Made by a program: the position numbers and the translations under genes
From: Alphaproteobacteria bacterium
GTDB lineage: Bacteria; Pseudomonadota; Alphaproteobacteria; GCA-2731375
Reading direction: 5' to 3'
Length of the DNA: 34,865 nucleotides
Assembly (NCBI GenBank): GCA_030747035.1
Contig: JASLLM010000015.1
Location: 1-34,865, forward strand
The notes under the pieces: model-generated
Seen by the model: the letters and a program-made list of their open reading frames with translations, nothing else
Database searches by the model: none
Told to the model about the DNA's origin: nothing
In this document: one piece after another, positions 31,220-34,865 of the stretch
How positions within the stretch are numbered: the stretch's first letter is position 1
How the letters are laid out: the number at the start of each line of letters is the position of its first letter

Positions 31220-33292
31220 ATGAAACTGATCGGCGTCGATGTCGGCGGCACCTTCACGGACGTGATGTATGGCGATATGGAAAGCCAGGACGTCGCCATT
31301 CACAAAGTTCCCACCACCCCAGAAGATCCCAGCCGGGCGGTGATCCAGGGCATGTGCGAAATCTGCGAGCGCTTCGGCGTGGACAGGGGCGCGGTCGACC
31401 ATGTCCTCCATGGCACCACCATCGCCACCAACGCCGTGCTGGAATACAAGGGTGCGGCCACCGGCATGGTCACCACCGAAGGTTACCGCGATATCCTGCA
31501 TATTGGCCGCCACCAGCGCCCGCAGCATTATTCCATTATGCAGGACGTGCCCTGGCAGGACCGGCCCCTGGTGCAGAGACGGCATCGAAAAGTGGTTGCC
31601 GAGCGTCTCAGTCCGCCCGATGGCGCGGTGCTGACGCCGCTGGATGAGGACGCCGTGCGAGTGGCGGCGCGGGAGTTGCGCGATGCCGGCGTCGAAGCCA
31701 TCGCCGTCTGCTTCCTGTTCGCCTATATCAATTCAGACCACGAAGACCGGGCGGCGGAAATTATAGCTGAGGAATACCCCGGCTGTTTCGTTACCACATC
31801 ATCCACCGTCTCGCCGCAGTTCCGCGAGTTCGAGCGCTTCACCACCGCCGCCATAAACGCCTTCATCGGGCCCAAGGTACGGACCTATGTCCAGGATTTG
31901 GAAGGCGCGCTGGCGGATAACGGTTTCAAGGCGGAGCTGCATGTCATGGGCTCCAACGGCGGTGTGGCGACGGGGGCCATGGTTTCGGAACGGCCCATCC
32001 TGACCCTGCTGTCGGGTCCTGCGGCGGGCGTGCTGGGCGGTGCCATGAGTGGTGAGCGTTCGGAGCGCAGCCGCTTGATCACTTTTGATATCGGCGGCAC
32101 CTCCGCCGATATCGGCCTGGTGGTGGACGGCCAGTTCGCGGAAGCGACCGCAAGAGATACCTGGATTGGCGGTTATCCCGTGATGGCGCCGATGATCGAT
32201 ATTCACACCATCGGTGCCGGTGGCGGCTCCATCGCCCACTTGGACGCCGGCCAGGCCTTCCGCGTCGGCCCGCAATCGGCGGGCGCCCAGCCGGGCCCGG
32301 CCGCCTATGGCCGGGGCGGCGCCGCGCCAACGGTGACGGATGCCAATGTGGTGCTGGGCCGATTGCAGCCGGGCAATTTCCTGGGCGGCGAGATGAACCT
32401 GGAGGCGGATGCAGCTCACAAGGTCATGCGCGAATTTGGCGAACAAATGGGCCTGGGGGCGGAGGCCGCCGCCGACGGCGTGCTGACCATCATCAACGCC
32501 AACATGGCCAACGCAATCCGCTCCCGCACCGTGCAAAAGGGCCACGATCCCAGGGAATTCTCCCTGGTCGCCTTCGGCGGCGCGGGACCATTGCATGGCG
32601 TCGAGGTGGCGCGGGATCTTGGCATACCGGAGGTCATCGTGCCCCCCTACCCCGGCATCACCTCGGCTGCCGGGCTATTGACCACGGATCTGAAGTACGA
32701 TGCCATCCGCACCGAGTTTCAGACCAGCGGCAACGTGGATGGCGATCGCCTGAGCCGGGATTTCGATGCCATGCGCGACGGCCTGGCGGCCCAGTTCAAG
32801 ACCGACGGCCTGGACGAAGGCGCGGTCACCTATCAGCGCAGTGGCGATCTGCGCTATGTGGGCCAGGGTTATGAGCTGCGCGTGCCCGTGGCCGACGGCC
32901 CCGTGGATGAGGCGTCGCTGGCCGATATCTTCAAGGCCTTCGAAGATATCCATACCACCGAATACGGCCATGTCTTCGAGGACAACCCCATTGAAATCGT
33001 CAATATCCGAGTCACCGGCATCGGTCTGATGCCCAAGATCGCCCTGCCCGTGCTGCCCCAGGGCGGCGACCTAAAAGATGCGCTGTTGGACGAGGCGAAA
33101 TGTCATTTCCGCCTTGACGGTGAACTGCAGGCGGTGACGACACCGTTGTACGAGCGGGACAAGCTGCCCGTCGGACAGGCCTTTGAAGGACCGGCGATCG
33201 TGCTGCAGAAAGATACCACCACCGTCATCCCCCCCGGCGCCCAGGCCACGGCCCAGGCGGGCGGCAATCTGTTGATCGAGACAGGAGCCTGA
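31220..33292 (+). CDS. hyuA: ATP-dependent hydantoinase/oxoprolinase subunit A
   Basis: This 690-residue ASKHA-type ATPase subunit opens with [19 protein letters not shown], the phosphate-binding motif. [15 protein letters not shown] follows, then the central [12 protein letters not shown] and [15 protein letters not shown] motifs, and [20 protein letters not shown] with GPAAYGRGG. In the late part, [20 protein letters not shown] and [13 protein letters not shown] are typical. Length is standard. With subunit B it hydrolyses cyclic amides such as N-methylhydantoin or 5-oxoproline using ATP. The preceding N-carbamoyl amidase favours a hydantoin-type substrate, which is inference. It is separated from hyuB by two bases. 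Confidence 0.93.
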   Translation: MKLIGVDVGGTFTDVMYGDMESQDVAIHKVPTTPEDPSRAVIQGMCEICERFGVDRGAVDHVLHGTTIATNAVLEYKGAATGMVTTEGYRDILHIGRHQRPQHYSIMQDVPWQDRPLVQRRHRKVVAERLSPPDGAVLTPLDEDAVRVAARELRDAGVEAIAVCFLFAYINSDHEDRAAEIIAEEYPGCFVTTSSTVSPQFREFERFTTAAINAFIGPKVRTYVQDLEGALADNGFKAELHVMGSNGGVATGAMVSERPILTLLSGPAAGVLGGAMSGERSERSRLITFDIGGTSADIGLVVDGQFAEATARDTWIGGYPVMAPMIDIHTIGAGGGSIAHLDAGQAFRVGPQSAGAQPGPAAYGRGGAAPTVTDANVVLGRLQPGNFLGGEMNLEADAAHKVMREFGEQMGLGAEAAADGVLTIINANMANAIRSRTVQKGHDPREFSLVAFGGAGPLHGVEVARDLGIPEVIVPPYPGITSAAGLLTTDLKYDAIRTEFQTSGNVDGDRLSRDFDAMRDGLAAQFKTDGLDEGAVTYQRSGDLRYVGQGYELRVPVADGPVDEASLADIFKAFEDIHTTEYGHVFEDNPIEIVNIRVTGIGLMPKIALPVLPQGGDLKDALLDEAKCHFRLDGELQAVTTPLYERDKLPVGQAFEGPAIVLQKDTTTVIPPGAQATAQAGGNLLIETGA

Positions 33293-33294
33293 TC

Positions 33295-34865
33295 ATGAAT
33301 GAACAACCACGCAATGCCCCCGCCGTGGACCATGTCACTGCCTCGGTCATCCAGGGCGCGCTTGAGAACATCGCGGTTGAGATGGGCTATAAGTTGATGC
33401 GCATGTCCTATTCCTCGATCATCCGGGAATCGGAGGACTTCGGCGCCGGCCTGGTGGATGTACAAGGCCGGGGCCTGGCGGAATCGGCGCAGTCCACGCC
33501 GCTACAATCGGGACCCATCCCCGGCTATGTGCAGGGCATGCAAAAGATTCTTGGCGAACGGGGCGAGACGCTGAAGCCCGGCGATGTGATCATGCATAAT
33601 GATGCCTATTCCGGCGCCTCCCATGGCCCGGACGTGGGCTTCATCGTGCCGGTGTTCTACCGGGACGAACTAATCGCCTTTTCAGCCACCACGGCGCATC
33701 ATCTGGACATCGGCGCCCTGACGCCGGGTAGTTGCGGCATCGTCGATGCCATCGACGCCTACGCGGAAGGGCTGCAATTCAAGGCCATTCACGTCTATGA
33801 CCAGGGCGAAAAGGTTGAACCGGTCTGGCATATCCTGCGCGACAATATCCGGGTTTCCGACCTGGTGGTTGGCGATATGGAGGCGCAGATCGCCGCCGCC
33901 CGGATCGGCGCCGAACGCCTGGTGGAACTGATCGACCGCTATGGCAAAAGTGTCTTTCAGGCTGCCTGTGAAAGCGTCATGGAACATTCAGAAAGGCTGA
34001 TGCGCCAGGCCATCGCGGCCCTGCCCGACGGCACCTATTCCGCCACTACCTATATCGACGGCTATCTGGACGACCCCGAACCCAGCCGCAGGGAGTTGCC
34101 CTTGTGTGTCGCGATCACGGTCAGTGGCGATGAAATGGTCGTGGATTTGACCGGCACGGCGCCGCAGATCCCCGACAAACCTATCAATATGCCTCTGCAG
34201 GGCACGGTGGATATCGCCATCTGGCTGACCGTGCGTTCGGTACTCCTCGACACCGCGGTGCATGGCCATATCCCGGTCAACGACGGCCTGGTCCGGCCCA
34301 TCAAGATCGTCGCGCCGGAGGGCTGCCTGGCCAACCCGGTTTTTCCCGCACCGACCATTGCGCGGTTCTGCCCCGGCAATCAGCTGGCCGATACGGTGAT
34401 GAAGGCCCTGGCCGAAGTAGCGCCCAGCCAGGTCTCCGCCGGCATCGGCAACCTGCGGGTTATTGCATTTTCCGGCCTGCAGAACTCGGAACACTGGGTG
34501 CATATGGAGATCTTCGAAGGCAGCTATGGCGGCAGGGACGGCAAGGATGGCATGGACGCTGTCGATACCCTGTATGCCAACACCCGTAACAATCCCATTG
34601 AAGACATAGAATCCCATCTGCCGCTGAGGGTGGACCGTTATGAGTTGCGCGAGGATGTGTGCGGTGCCGGCCAGTGGCGCGGCGGCCTCGGCTCCGTCAG
34701 GGAGTTCGTCTATCTGGATGACGGCGGCGCCTCGGTCGAAGGCGAAGGCCACAAATTCGCCCCCTGGGGCTTCCAGGGCGGCGCGGACGGCGGTGCCGCC
34801 GGTCTGCGCCTGGACCGGGTTGACGGCAAGGGAGGCGAGCTACCCTCGAAGGTACCGCACACGCC
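33295..34865 (+). CDS. hyuB: ATP-dependent hydantoinase/oxoprolinase subunit B (cut by window end)
   Basis: About 523 residues are visible and no stop occurs before the window end. The start (AVDHVTASVIQGALENIAVE) leads to SSIIRESEDFGAGLVDVQGR and LKPGDVIMHNDAYSGASHGP. DLTGTAPQIPDKPINMPLQG and NPVFPAPTIARFCPGNQLAD follow, then EDVCGAGQWRGGLGSVREFV near the edge. These are standard subunit B blocks. The family is usually 520-590 residues, so most of the protein is here. An AGGAG site at 33283-33287 precedes the ATG. It acts with subunit A in ATP-driven ring opening of a cyclic amide. Confidence 0.93.
   Translation, partial: MNEQPRNAPAVDHVTASVIQGALENIAVEMGYKLMRMSYSSIIRESEDFGAGLVDVQGRGLAESAQSTPLQSGPIPGYVQGMQKILGERGETLKPGDVIMHNDAYSGASHGPDVGFIVPVFYRDELIAFSATTAHHLDIGALTPGSCGIVDAIDAYAEGLQFKAIHVYDQGEKVEPVWHILRDNIRVSDLVVGDMEAQIAAARIGAERLVELIDRYGKSVFQAACESVMEHSERLMRQAIAALPDGTYSATTYIDGYLDDPEPSRRELPLCVAITVSGDEMVVDLTGTAPQIPDKPINMPLQGTVDIAIWLTVRSVLLDTAVHGHIPVNDGLVRPIKIVAPEGCLANPVFPAPTIARFCPGNQLADTVMKALAEVAPSQVSAGIGNLRVIAFSGLQNSEHWVHMEIFEGSYGGRDGKDGMDAVDTLYANTRNNPIEDIESHLPLRVDRYELREDVCGAGQWRGGLGSVREFVYLDDGGASVEGEGHKFAPWGFQGGADGGAAGLRLDRVDGKGGELPSKVPHT

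Overview
The window looks like a chromosomal segment from a GC-rich alphaproteobacterium. A Rhodospirillales-like lineage is my inference. The grounds are codon bias, the short alphaproteobacterial type of NAD kinase, a DUF2336 protein, an FNR/FixK-type operator, and many short-chain amine, amide and CoA-ligase catabolic genes. I see no phage, insertion sequence, CRISPR array, tRNA or rRNA. Gene density is high and most genes sit in short, tightly packed operons.

Layout. (1) 1-2361, minus strand: LysE-type exporter, GMC oxidoreductase and the first 33 codons of an M24 peptidase. (2) 2483-6686, plus: two tandem paralogous CaiC-like acyl-CoA ligases and a glutathione-transferase-like protein. 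(3) 6690-9128, minus: iron-type alcohol dehydrogenase, sirtuin and a SnoaL-like protein. (4) 9129-9610 holds no protein gene. It contains a near-perfect FNR/FixK box at exactly -41.5 from a predicted minus-strand start, followed by a run of strong hairpins. This is the best candidate for something undescribed: an oxygen-regulated small RNA or structured leader. (5) 9611-9958, minus: an orphan 115-residue protein. (6) 10209-16210, plus: a DUF2336 protein, moaA, and two paralogous envelope proteins that combine Sel1-like and ankyrin repeats, one with a TonB-like front end. (7) 16256-16750, minus: a small exported protein.

(8) 16898-22438, plus: a translationally coupled run of NAD kinase, M81 (MlrC-type) metallopeptidase, threonine-synthase-like PLP enzyme, AstE/aspartoacylase-like deacylase and an AbrB-type membrane protein. 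Every junction overlaps, so this looks like one uncharacterised catabolic unit. (9) 22578-24849, plus: pentapeptide-repeat protein and metallophosphoesterase. (10) 24983-28852, plus: queF, cystathionine beta-synthase, a cystathionine gamma-lyase/synthase (reverse transsulfuration), a 60-residue membrane peptide and an M15-like protein that seems to lack metal ligands. (11) 28842-30171, minus: MaoC-like dehydratase and luciferase-like oxidoreductase. (12) 30247-34865, plus: N-carbamoyl-D-amino-acid hydrolase and the two subunits of an ATP-dependent hydantoinase/oxoprolinase, the second cut by the window end.

Functions are read from motifs and remembered family features. No alignment or structure prediction was run, so substrate-level calls are tentative.
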